From Syntrophobacteria bacterium (GTDB lineage: Bacteria > Desulfobacterota > DSWW01): a stretch of 5,820 nt of DNA. The stretch covers positions 1-5,820 of the forward strand of contig JAQYVQ010000499.1 in the NCBI GenBank assembly GCA_030145435.1, written 5' to 3'. This document shows positions 1-5,820 of this stretch, in pieces (the first letter of the stretch is position 1; the number at the start of each line of letters is the position of its first letter). The notes beneath the pieces were generated by a model that saw only the letters and a list, made by a program, of their open reading frames with translations, searched no databases and was not told the DNA's origin. The translations under genes and the position numbers were made by a program.

Positions 1-1143
1 TCCCAGGATCCAGACGCAGTGCGACTGGCCGCAGAGTCCGTTCACACCGTGGGCCAGGGCGGTCTTCACACCCTCCTTGACCTGCATGCCCCCTGCCTCG
101 CCACGAATCTGGCGAACGGCTTCGATCATTCTGTACATCCCTGCAGCGATGGCTACATGTCCACTCAAGAGGCCTCCTGAAGGATTGACAGGTATGTCGC
201 CTTCCTTGGCGGTCGCCCCGCTGGTCACCAGCTTGCCGCCCTCACCTTTCTTGCAGAATCCCAGGCCCTCGGTCCACATGAGTTCCTGATAGGTGAAGGC
301 ATCGCAGATCTCGGCCACATCGATCTCTTTCCTCGGATCCTGTATGCCCGCCATCCGATACGCCTTTGCCGCGGCCTCCTCCAGGGGCTTGCACTGGGAC
401 AGATCCCGATCCCCCAGCTGAAAGGCATCCGAACAGAACGAAACGCCCTTGAGCCACACGGGCTTGGTCCGGAATTTCTTCGCCCGCTCTTCGTTCGCAA
501 GGATCAGACAGCACGCGCCGTCACTGATCGGGGAGATGTCCAGCGCCTTCAAAGGGTCTGCTATTCTCTCCGACTTCATGACGTCTTCAACGGTGATCTT
601 CATCGGCGACTGTGCATTCGGGTTGTCCAGGGCATTGCCGTGATTCTTGACCGAAACCTGGGCGCACTCTTCCTCGGAAATCCCATACCTCTGCATGTAC
701 TTCCTGGCCTGCAGCGCACCTGCGGTGATTGTATCCAGGCCCAGACACCTTGCATGGATCGGGTCGAAGGCTGCGTTCGTTATCATGGGAGCGATATCCC
801 TGCTCTCGGACCCCTTGCTGTGGGCCGTAATGAGGGTGGTGCCGTAAGAGCCTGAAAGGGTCCGACACGTCGCGTAGAAGGCTCCGAACGTTCCATCCCC
901 TTCCACACCGCTGATGTTCTTGTCGAATCCTCCACTCACCCCGCCGACCGGCATGCAGGAGATGGTTCGCCCATCCCAAAAATCGTTCGATGTGGTGACC
1001 ACGTTGTCCACTTCATCCATACCAACGCCGGCATCCTCCAGGGCGAGTTTGACGGCCTCATAGACCATCTCCGGATAGTTCTGGCGCTCCTTGGAGGCCT
1101 CGATCTTCGTTTGACCTATCCCTACAATTGCGACTCGGTCCAT
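1..1143 (-). CDS. Thiolase-like protein (SCP-x/Ltp type), C-terminus cut by window edge
   Basis: The 381 visible residues have the thiolase fold signatures of the SCP-x/lipid-transfer group. The start VAIVGIGQTK is typical. It is followed by DISPISDGACCLIL (about 202-215), AEICDAFTYQEL (277-288), GLGFCKKGEGG (293-303) and NPSGGLLSGH (320-329), where H329 matches the active-site His of the usual GHP motif. The nucleophile region reads VEGDGTFG (80-87), with Gly84 where thiolases have the acyl-accepting Cys; the nearest Cys is C93. The protein may therefore be a retro-aldolase or an unconventional thiolase, not a plain acetyl-CoA acetyltransferase. It begins 16 bases after the DUF35 gene, its likely complex partner, with AAGGAG at 1152-1157, 8 bases before the ATG. 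The frame is still open at base 1, and about ten residues are probably missing. Family assignment is firm; the reaction is not known. Confidence 0.9.
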   Translation of the reverse strand, partial: MDRVAIVGIGQTKIEASKERQNYPEMVYEAVKLALEDAGVGMDEVDNVVTTSNDFWDGRTISCMPVGGVSGGFDKNISGVEGDGTFGAFYATCRTLSGSYGTTLITAHSKGSESRDIAPMITNAAFDPIHARCLGLDTITAGALQARKYMQRYGISEEECAQVSVKNHGNALDNPNAQSPMKITVEDVMKSERIADPLKALDISPISDGACCLILANEERAKKFRTKPVWLKGVSFCSDAFQLGDRDLSQCKPLEEAAAKAYRMAGIQDPRKEIDVAEICDAFTYQELMWTEGLGFCKKGEGGKLVTSGATAKEGDIPVNPSGGLLSGHVAIAAGMYRMIEAVRQIRGEAGGMQVKEGVKTALAHGVNGLCGQSHCVWILG

Positions 1144-1159
1144 TCTTTCCACTCCTTTT

Positions 1160-1621
1160 CTAACCGATGGGTCTGAAGTAGGCGATGTCCCGAGGAGACC
1201 CGATTCTTTCCTCGGCGAAAACAGCCTCGACGCGCATCCCTTCTTTGACGGCCTCGGGGTCCACCTCTCCGAGCATGTGAAGGAATCCGGTATCCGCTCC
1301 ATCGAGACTGATCAGTGCGTAAACAAAGGGGGCTTTCATCGGCTGTATGGCGTTGCCTTTACGCACAACGGTGAAGGTGTCGACGGTTCCCTTACCGGTC
1401 AAATCCACCCACTCGTCCGTAGGGACCGTGCAGAAGGGGCAGTTCTTCCTCGGCGGGACGAGCACCTTGTCGCATTTCGGGCAGTGTTTCCCCAGAATTC
1501 TCTTTTCGTCTCGAAGTCGGGTAAAGTAGTAGCTTGCCGTTTCACCGGCCTGCCATGTATAGGGGACCTTGATCTTCCCCGGCTGAACCATGTTTTCCGC
1601 ATCACTCCAATAATCACCCAT
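1160..1621 (-). CDS. DUF35 zinc-ribbon/OB-fold protein, partner of the thiolase-like protein
   Basis: This 153-residue cytoplasmic protein has the DUF35 layout. A helical N-terminal segment comes first (about 20-42, YTWQAGETASYYFTRL). A rubredoxin-like zinc ribbon follows, with C47, C50, C61 and C64 (HCPKC, then PPRKNCPFC). An OB-fold occupies about 70-153 (TGKGTVDTFTVV, APFVYALISLDG). Known relatives are BbsA of the benzoylsuccinyl-CoA thiolase and the C-terminal part of ChsH2, which binds the aldolase Ltp2; both need the partner subunit for activity. Its position just upstream of the thiolase-like gene supports the same heteromeric complex. The frame stays open upstream to 1816, but the ATG at 1621 is preferred: it has AAGGAG 7 bases upstream, gives the normal family length, and avoids overlapping the preceding gene. 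The stop is TAG. Confidence 0.93.
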   Translation of the reverse strand: MGDYWSDAENMVQPGKIKVPYTWQAGETASYYFTRLRDEKRILGKHCPKCDKVLVPPRKNCPFCTVPTDEWVDLTGKGTVDTFTVVRKGNAIQPMKAPFVYALISLDGADTGFLHMLGEVDPEAVKEGMRVEAVFAEERIGSPRDIAYFRPIG

Positions 1622-1628
1622 TTCTCGT

Positions 1629-1634
1629 CTCCTT
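1629..1634 (-). promoter_or_regulatory. Ribosome binding site fixing the DUF35 start
   Basis: AAGGAG reads on the minus strand 7 bases before the ATG at 1621. It decides between this start and the longer open frame reaching 1816, whose extra 65 residues would overlap the end of the CoA-transferase-fold gene and resemble no DUF35 protein. Confidence 0.75.
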
Positions 1635-1665
1635 GGTTGGTTTCGATTCCGGCAACAGGGGTTGC

Positions 1666-3459
1666 CTACACCGAGTTCCACTCCGCGTCGAGAATCGCGG
1701 GGAGCTTCTTCGCCCGTTCCTTGCCGCTCATGAAATCGAGCAGCCGGATGCCCTGCGGGTCGATCTCCTGGATCAGCTCGACCTCCTGCTTTGTCGGCAC
1801 CTTGGTGATCGGGCAATCGGCAGCCACCTCAACGGCAAAGCCCGTGTTGCTCGTCACGTCCTCGGCCGTCACCCCCTTGTGCAGGGACTCGACCTTCCAC
1901 TTGCCCCGTTCCACCATCTGCATCACACAGAGATTCGTGATCACCCTCATGGGGCCCGGGCGCAGGCCCTGTGCAAGACGCTCCTCGTCCGTGAAATAGA
2001 CCCGGGTTCCGGTGATGTAGTTCACCTTGGGCACGAAGACCATCTTCGAATGGTTTGCGAAGTAGCCGACCCCCTTCTTGTGCAGCCCGTACACCACCGG
2101 GGCACCCGCCCCTCCGGGCAGGCGAAGGGCCCGAGGGTTCATCTCCCCCGTGGGCTGGCCGTCTTCACCGCGGACGGGCATGGCGAGCCACGAGATGTTG
2201 ACATCCCCGTTCGCATCGAGCTGGGCGCTGGAAATCGCCTCCACATCCCCCTTGCCTCGCAGGTGGAGGGCATCGATACACTGTGTCATCGACCAGAGCC
2301 CGGCCGAGAACTTCGTGCAGGCCGCCTCGGAGTTGTGGAACCCCATTTGGAACGGATACGGATCGACCCCGCTGTAGCCCACGATGAAGGCATTCGGTGC
2401 GTGGGTGAGCTTGGCGAGCATGTAGGCCGCGTAGGCAAGGGGCGTGAACGACCCGAGCACGATCGAATCCCCGTCGTCGATCTGCCGGGCCAGGCTGGCC
2501 ACCATCTGGTCGGCAGGCTCGAACGAATCGGCAGGCGTATCGATGATCTTGTCCGGGAACTCGATCTTCTTGACCTTTTGGGCCAGGGCGACGATCTTCT
2601 TCTGCGCCCCCTCCCCTCCGACATTCGCCTGGTACGCCTCTTCGCTCTCGCCGATGGTGTCCTGAATGTACTGCTGGAAGTTCTTCTTGTCCCCGAGCCC
2701 CTGTGTATCCCTCATCATCTGCATGAGGTGCGCGCTGTAGTAGGGCACGCAACTGCACGGGTTGGCTCCGAAGGGGGCATGGATCACCATGTCCACCTCG
2801 CTCCTGAAGAGCAGGGTGGCGGATTTGTTCTCTCGCATCTCATCAGGGGAGATAATCTCCTCGACAGTAACGATCACCGCCTTGGCCGCGTTCGCCATGT
2901 CCAGGTCCGACCCCGAGGTGCCGAAGATCTGTACGTTGCCCTGCGAGTCCGCCCTCTGGGCGTGAATCACGGCCACATCCGGCGCGATCGCCTGGATGGC
3001 GGTCAGTTCCTTGCCTGTAAAGGGGCAGGTGACCGTTTTGTACAGTTCGGGAGCTTCCTGGATGATGTCGGATCCCTTGGGCCCGTTGAAGGCGGCAAAG
3101 GGAAGCCCCTGCCCTTCCGCCTGAAGCCCTTTGATCATGCTGCAGCCTTCGATCTCGGTCAGCTTGATCGTCTTCTTCTCAGCCGCACGACGGAAATGGG
3201 GAGGTAGGCCGAAAGACTCGAGGCTCAGGAAGCTGAAGACCAGATGGTCCACGGCCCCTGCGGCGAGCAGCCACTCCATTTCCCACCCGCCGACGATGGA
3301 CATGGTCTTCAGGCCCGTGATCTTTTGCCGAATGATCTGCCGAACCACGGCCATCGGCTTGTTGCAGCTCCAGCCGCCCCCCAGGGCAACAAAGCTCCCG
3401 GGCTTGATGTACTCACCGATGTCGGTCAGTTTTCCCAATTTCGATACAATAGCCGGCAT
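1666..3459 (-). CDS. Fused two-domain CoA-transferase-fold protein (GctA-GctB / IpdA-IpdB like)
   Basis: These 597 residues contain both halves of a family I CoA-transferase in one chain. The alpha-like half (about 1-295) has GSFVALGGGW (21-30), LESFGLPPHFRRA (80-92), GLQAEGQGLPF (111-121) and VIHAQRADSQGNVQIFG (164-180). The beta-like half (about 300-597) has MLAKLTHAPN (347-356), GYSGVDPYP (361-369) and SAQLDANGDVN (411-421). Relatives include glutaconate CoA-transferase, which moves CoA between acids, and IpdAB, which hydrolytically opens the last steroid ring as a CoA ester. In transferases a Glu near the start of the beta half carries the CoA; here that spot appears to be Tyr362. Glu102 and Glu104 (TEIEG) lie near the IpdA catalytic Glu as I recall it. 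Hydrolase activity is thus as likely as transfer. AAGGAG lies 7 bases before the ATG. The gene begins 23 bases after the dehydrogenase stop and ends with TAG. Confidence 0.92.
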   Translation of the reverse strand: MPAIVSKLGKLTDIGEYIKPGSFVALGGGWSCNKPMAVVRQIIRQKITGLKTMSIVGGWEMEWLLAAGAVDHLVFSFLSLESFGLPPHFRRAAEKKTIKLTEIEGCSMIKGLQAEGQGLPFAAFNGPKGSDIIQEAPELYKTVTCPFTGKELTAIQAIAPDVAVIHAQRADSQGNVQIFGTSGSDLDMANAAKAVIVTVEEIISPDEMRENKSATLLFRSEVDMVIHAPFGANPCSCVPYYSAHLMQMMRDTQGLGDKKNFQQYIQDTIGESEEAYQANVGGEGAQKKIVALAQKVKKIEFPDKIIDTPADSFEPADQMVASLARQIDDGDSIVLGSFTPLAYAAYMLAKLTHAPNAFIVGYSGVDPYPFQMGFHNSEAACTKFSAGLWSMTQCIDALHLRGKGDVEAISSAQLDANGDVNISWLAMPVRGEDGQPTGEMNPRALRLPGGAGAPVVYGLHKKGVGYFANHSKMVFVPKVNYITGTRVYFTDEERLAQGLRPGPMRVITNLCVMQMVERGKWKVESLHKGVTAEDVTSNTGFAVEVAADCPITKVPTKQEVELIQEIDPQGIRLLDFMSGKERAKKLPAILDAEWNSV

Positions 3460-3482
3460 ACGTATTCTCCTTTTTTACTTGA

Positions 3483-4628
3483 TTACATCAGTCCACGGGC
3501 CAGGATGAGCTTCTGTATTTGCGAGGTCCCGCCGCCGATGGCGAAGAGCTTCGCATCCCGGAACCACCGCTCCACAGGAAATTCCCGGGTGTAGCCGTAC
3601 CCGCCGAGCAATTGTACGGCATTCATGGTCACGCGCATCGCGGCGTCGGCACCGTATATCTTCGCGATCGACGCCTCGAGGTTCGCATCTTCTCCCGCCG
3701 CGTATTTCCGCAAGACATCACGCGTCAGCATCTTGGTCGCCTGCAGGTCCACGACCATCTCCGCGAGCATCCCCTGCACCATCTGGAACTCGATGATCGG
3801 CTGGCCGAACTGTTTTCGTTCCTTGCAGTACTTCACTGCCTCATCGAGCGCCGCCTCGCAGAGTGCCCCACAACAGACCCCGACCAGGGCTCTCTCGAAG
3901 GGGAAGAAGACCATGGACTCGATGAACCCCCGGTTCTCCTTTCCGAGCAGGTTGGCCACCGGGACCCGGCAGTCCTCGAGGGCCAATTCACAAGTCGGGG
4001 ACGCCCGGTTGCCCAGCTTTTCGAACGGCTTGGAGGACATGTACCCGGGGGTGGTGGTCTCGATGATCAAGGTGCTAATCCCTTTCGGCCCGGGTCCCCC
4101 TGTGCGCACGAGACACACGATCACGTCCGCCACGTTTGCGTTCGTGATGAAGATCTTGTTTCCGTTCACGACGTATTCATCCCCGTCTCGCACAGCCGTC
4201 GTCTTCAACGAAGCCACGTCTGAGCCCGCCTCGGGCTCGGTGATGGCCATCCCACCAATCCACTCCACGGAAGCCAGCTTGGGAATGTACTTTGCCTTCT
4301 GTTCGGGCGAGCCGTACTTCTCGATCCAGTGCAAGCAGAAGACATGGCCCTGAGCCGACGTGTAGGTGCCGGCACAGACCTTGGAGATCTCTTCCGCCAC
4401 GATGGCGGCCCCGATCACATCGTGCCCTCCCCCGCCGTGCTCTTCCGAAGCCACCAGGCCGAGCAGGCCCAGCCCGCCCAACTCCTTGATCACCTCGAGC
4501 GGAAACCGCTCCTCATGATCGATCTCGGCCGCGATCGGCGCCAGTTTGTCCGCCACGAACCTGCGGACCGTTGCCTGGATCATGCGATGTTCATCTGTCT
4601 CGGCGTAGTCAACCGGCTTGTAGTTCAT
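3483..4628 (-). CDS. Acyl-CoA dehydrogenase (isovaleryl-CoA dehydrogenase-type active site)
   Basis: This is a 381-residue FAD enzyme of normal family length that should introduce a 2,3-double bond into an acyl-CoA and pass electrons to electron-transferring flavoprotein. The order is an N-terminal helical domain (about 1-125), a beta domain opening with signature AITEPEAGSD (128-137), then a C-terminal helical domain with KERKQFGQP (269-277) and QLLGGYGYTREFPVERWFRD (339-358). The usual catalytic Glu of the YEGTS motif is missing: the sequence is IGGGTSQIQ (364-372). Instead Glu245 (FERALVG) lies where isovaleryl-CoA dehydrogenase keeps its base, with the same distance to the R..FGQ motif as I recall it. 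A branched, cyclic or long acyl substrate is therefore possible. It is the first large gene of the operon. A GAAAGG ribosome site (4638-4643) lies 9 bases before the ATG, and the stop is TAA. The substrate is unknown. Confidence 0.95.
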   Translation of the reverse strand: MNYKPVDYAETDEHRMIQATVRRFVADKLAPIAAEIDHEERFPLEVIKELGGLGLLGLVASEEHGGGGHDVIGAAIVAEEISKVCAGTYTSAQGHVFCLHWIEKYGSPEQKAKYIPKLASVEWIGGMAITEPEAGSDVASLKTTAVRDGDEYVVNGNKIFITNANVADVIVCLVRTGGPGPKGISTLIIETTTPGYMSSKPFEKLGNRASPTCELALEDCRVPVANLLGKENRGFIESMVFFPFERALVGVCCGALCEAALDEAVKYCKERKQFGQPIIEFQMVQGMLAEMVVDLQATKMLTRDVLRKYAAGEDANLEASIAKIYGADAAMRVTMNAVQLLGGYGYTREFPVERWFRDAKLFAIGGGTSQIQKLILARGLM

Positions 4629-4719
4629 TGTCTGTAACCTTTCTTAAGAAGACTCGGATGGGGGTCGGGCAGAAAAAGAACGCGATAAACAGCCCAATCG
4701 GAAGGATAACGAAAGGCAT
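4609..4719 (-). CDS. Possible small hydrophobic leader peptide (36 residues)
   Basis: A short open frame begins with MPFVILPIGLFIAFFF and continues CPTPIRVFLRKV, ending with TGA. Residues 3-16 would make one short membrane segment followed by a basic stretch. The frame overlaps the first 20 bases of the acyl-CoA dehydrogenase in another frame, so the two could be translationally coupled. It starts just downstream of the predicted operon transcription start and of the operator copy at 4728-4739. The evidence is weak: the only ribosome site is AGAAGG directly before an in-frame GTG (4722), 3 bases from the ATG, and a 36-codon frame can arise by chance. I recognise no family. Confidence 0.25.
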   Translation of the reverse strand: MPFVILPIGLFIAFFFCPTPIRVFLRKVTDNELQAG

Positions 4720-4727
4720 CACCTTCT

Positions 4728-4739
4728 CTGGTCTGACCT
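4728..4739. promoter_or_regulatory. Operator-like repeat, operon-side copy
   Basis: CTGGTCTGACCT contains the dyad GGTC-T-GACC and is identical to the copy at 4934-4945. It lies 10 bases beyond the predicted -10 element of the minus-strand operon, so a bound protein would cover the start of transcription and repress. It differs by one base from the matching part of the E. coli FadR consensus (CTGGTCCGACNT) and partly fits the GntR/FadR-family pattern TnGTnnnACnA. The identity of the regulator is inference; no regulator gene is in the window. Confidence 0.6.
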
Positions 4740-4749
4740 ACATTACATC

Positions 4750-4778
4750 TTACTACAAAATCGACAGGGAAAAGTCAA
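4750..4778 (-). promoter_or_regulatory. Candidate sigma-70-type promoter of the acyl-CoA operon
   Basis: On the minus strand a -35 box TTGACT (4773-4778, five of six consensus bases) is separated by 17 bases from a -10 box TAGTAA (4750-4755, three of six, keeping the initial TA). This predicts transcription starting near 4742, giving a leader of about 115 bases before the dehydrogenase. The operator-like repeat at 4728-4739 falls immediately after that start, which strengthens the call. Confidence 0.5.
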
Positions 4779-4802
4779 GCTTTTTTTCTCCCCCTGGGGA
4801 TG

Positions 4803-4822
4803 CCTCAGGGCCTGCCTTGAGG
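4803..4822. repeat. Small imperfect inverted repeat between the divergent promoters
   Basis: CCTCAGG and CCTTGAGG form arms of about 7 pairs with one bulged base around a 5-base centre. The dyad sits between the -35 boxes of the two divergent promoters. It could be an activator site or a hairpin, but it is short and may be chance. Confidence 0.25.
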
Positions 4823-4865
4823 GGTTCCGAGAGCGGAAGAGGCTCTGTAAGGGATGGAAAACTGC

Positions 4866-4894
4866 TTGACAGAGCGCCTCCGGCTGGGTACCCT
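4866..4894 (+). promoter_or_regulatory. Candidate sigma-70-type promoter of the DUF362 gene
   Basis: A perfect -35 box TTGACA (4866-4871) is followed after 17 bases by TACCCT (4889-4894), a weak -10 that keeps the key TA and final T. An alternative is TTTACG (4894-4899) with TATCTT (4916-4921) at 16 bases. The alternative would place the operator copy at 4934-4945 just past the transcription start, mirroring the arrangement on the other strand. I cannot choose between them from sequence alone. Confidence 0.45.
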
Positions 4895-4933
4895 TTACGA
4901 GGAAACTGCTTTGTCTATCTTTTTGTAGAAGTG

Positions 4934-4945
4934 CTGGTCTGACCT
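4934..4945. promoter_or_regulatory. Operator-like repeat, DUF362-side copy
   Basis: This is a second exact copy of CTGGTCTGACCT, ending 26 bases before the DUF362 start codon and in the same orientation as the copy at 4728-4739. It lies downstream of both plus-strand promoter candidates, where a bound repressor would block initiation or early elongation. Having one copy on each side implies shared control of the divergent genes. Confidence 0.6.
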
Positions 4946-4971
4946 TAAAACATTCCTTAGGAGATCCAACC

Positions 4972-5820
4972 ATGCCGGAAAACGTGGTATCCATCGTTCG
5001 TTATCAGGGCCTCGAGTCGATCAAATCTCTGATCGATCTCTGTGGGGGACTCGAAGGCATCAAGCCCGGCGCCAAGGTGCTGGTCAAACCCAACCTGGTC
5101 GGCTGGGACAATCAGGGGCCCTACCCTCCCTGGGGCGTGCTGACCACAAGCCTGGTCCTGGAGGGGCTTTGCGCCGCCCTGAAGGACGCGGGGGCCGGGG
5201 AAATCCGCATCGGGGAAGGCTCGATCAAGTGCAAGCACATCGGGTCCGGCACCCAGGAGATCTACGACAACCTGGGGTATAAGAAGCTCGTGGACCAGTA
5301 CGGGGTTCGGCTGGTCGATTTCAACGAGGACGAATTCGACGAGGTCGAGATCGACACGGGCCACACGCTCAAGGTCACCCGTCACGTGCAGGAGTGTGAC
5401 GCTCTGATCACCGTCCCGGTGCTCAAGACCCACGGCGGCACGATCGTGACCTTGGGCATGAAGAACCTGAAGGGCCTTCTCCACGGGAAGTCGAAGCAGT
5501 ACTGCCACCATCCGGACAACCTGCTCGACCATTTCATCTCCTGCATTGCGGACAAGTTCACCCCAACGTTGACGCTGATCGACGGGATCTACGCGCAAGA
5601 GCAAGGGCCCCAGCACATGGGGTTCGCCCACCGATGGGATGTCCTGATCGCATCGACGGACGTGTATGCGGCCGACCTTCTCGGGGCACACATCCTGGGC
5701 TACGGCACGGATGAGGTGAAATACCTTGACGAATGGGCCGACAAGCACGGGCGCTCCAAGAAGGTCCAGGACCTGGATGTGAAGGGAGATGTAGATCCGG
5801 ACGAGATTCGCAAACCTCTC
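4972..5820 (+). CDS. DUF362-family protein, C-terminus beyond the window
   Basis: The 283 visible residues match the DUF362 family. Its motifs appear in order: VKPNLV (38-43), VPVLKTH (148-154), GMKNLKG (162-168), LIDGIYAQEQGP (203-213) and ASTDVYAADLLGA (227-239). The biochemical role of the family is poorly defined; some members are joined to ferredoxin-type iron-sulfur domains and are common in anaerobes. No CxxC cluster motif, signal peptide or membrane segment is seen in this part, so it is probably cytoplasmic; an iron-sulfur domain could lie past the window edge. AGGAG at 4959-4963 lies 8 bases before the ATG. The gene diverges from the acyl-CoA operon and shares an operator-like repeat with it, suggesting a linked function. 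The frame is open at the last base. Confidence 0.9.
   Translation, partial: MPENVVSIVRYQGLESIKSLIDLCGGLEGIKPGAKVLVKPNLVGWDNQGPYPPWGVLTTSLVLEGLCAALKDAGAGEIRIGEGSIKCKHIGSGTQEIYDNLGYKKLVDQYGVRLVDFNEDEFDEVEIDTGHTLKVTRHVQECDALITVPVLKTHGGTIVTLGMKNLKGLLHGKSKQYCHHPDNLLDHFISCIADKFTPTLTLIDGIYAQEQGPQHMGFAHRWDVLIASTDVYAADLLGAHILGYGTDEVKYLDEWADKHGRSKKVQDLDVKGDVDPDEIRKPL

Larger units (their letters stand above)
4629..4971. other. Divergent intergenic regulatory region
   Basis: These 343 bases separate the minus-strand operon from the plus-strand DUF362 gene and are visibly richer in A and T than the flanking genes, with A/T runs such as the seven T bases at 4781-4787. They hold promoter candidates for both directions, two identical 12-base operator-like repeats, a small dyad between the promoters and one possible short leader peptide; these are listed separately. 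I see no RNA gene, and no hairpin followed by a T run that would act as a terminator. Confidence 0.8.

Noticed and set aside
587..979. Minus-strand open frame of 130 codons inside the thiolase-like gene
   Set aside because: It is an out-of-frame shadow: the thiolase frame reads continuously with family motifs across the same bases.
1633..3207. Long plus-strand open frame (524 codons) opposite the CoA-transferase-fold gene
   Set aside because: It is a mirror of codon bias in a GC-rich gene: Arg/His/Leu/Gly-rich composition, no recognisable domain, and fully antisense to a well-supported protein.
3519..4353. Plus-strand open frames of 234 and 242 codons opposite the acyl-CoA dehydrogenase
   Set aside because: Both overlap each other and a full-length dehydrogenase with intact family signatures; they show no domain.
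4781..4799. T run followed by CCCC-T-GGGG, considered as a terminator
   Set aside because: The stem is only 4 pairs with a one-base loop, which cannot fold as a hairpin, and the T run is on the wrong side for plus-strand termination. On the minus strand it is followed by A, not T.
4571..4942. Plus-strand open frame of 123 codons across the intergenic region
   Set aside because: It starts inside the dehydrogenase on the opposite strand, runs through the promoter region, and its product looks like translated noncoding DNA.
4743..4994. Minus-strand open frame of 83 codons across the DUF362 promoter region
   Set aside because: It is antisense to the DUF362 ribosome site and start and has no family resemblance.
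4957..5748. Minus-strand open frame of 263 codons opposite the DUF362 gene
   Set aside because: It lies antisense to clear DUF362 motifs, and its translation resembles no family.

Overview
The window looks like chromosomal DNA from a GC-rich, probably anaerobic bacterium. A Desulfobacterota-type (deltaproteobacterial) host is my best guess, because a DUF362 protein, a DUF35/thiolase pair and a Gct/IpdAB-type CoA-transferase-fold protein occur together. That is inference from gene content; no taxonomic marker is present.

Layout: positions 1-4628 hold four tightly packed minus-strand genes, which transcription reads from right to left. They are an acyl-CoA dehydrogenase (3483-4628), a two-domain fused CoA-transferase-fold protein (1666-3459), a short DUF35 zinc-ribbon/OB-fold protein (1160-1621) and a thiolase-like protein (1-1143, about the last ten residues cut off). 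Gaps are 23, 44 and 16 bases, and each of the last three genes has an AAGGAG ribosome site 7-8 bases before its start, so they form one operon. A 343-base AT-richer region (4629-4971) separates this operon from a divergent plus-strand DUF362 gene (4972 to beyond the window).

Regulation: the divergent region carries two exact copies of the 12-mer CTGGTCTGACCT, one beside each gene set. Each contains the dyad GGTC-T-GACC and resembles the GntR/FadR-type operator pattern. One copy sits at the predicted transcription start of the operon, which has a TTGACT-17-TAGTAA promoter. The other lies between the candidate promoters and the start codon of the DUF362 gene. A shared acyl-CoA-responsive repressor acting on both sides is the simplest reading.

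Function: all operon genes handle acyl-CoA thioesters, but three of them appear to depart from textbook active sites. The dehydrogenase has Gly in place of the usual C-terminal catalytic Glu and instead has Glu245 at the isovaleryl-CoA dehydrogenase position. The CoA-transferase-fold protein has Tyr where the CoA-accepting Glu would be expected, as in the steroid ring-cleaving hydrolase IpdAB. The thiolase-like protein lacks the nucleophilic Cys and is paired with DUF35, as in the Ltp2-ChsH2 retro-aldolase or the BbsAB thiolase. Together they suggest degradation of a branched or cyclic acyl-CoA in which C-C bonds are broken by hydrolysis or retro-aldol chemistry rather than ordinary beta-oxidation. 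The substrate cannot be named from the sequence. No RNA gene, CRISPR array or mobile element was seen.
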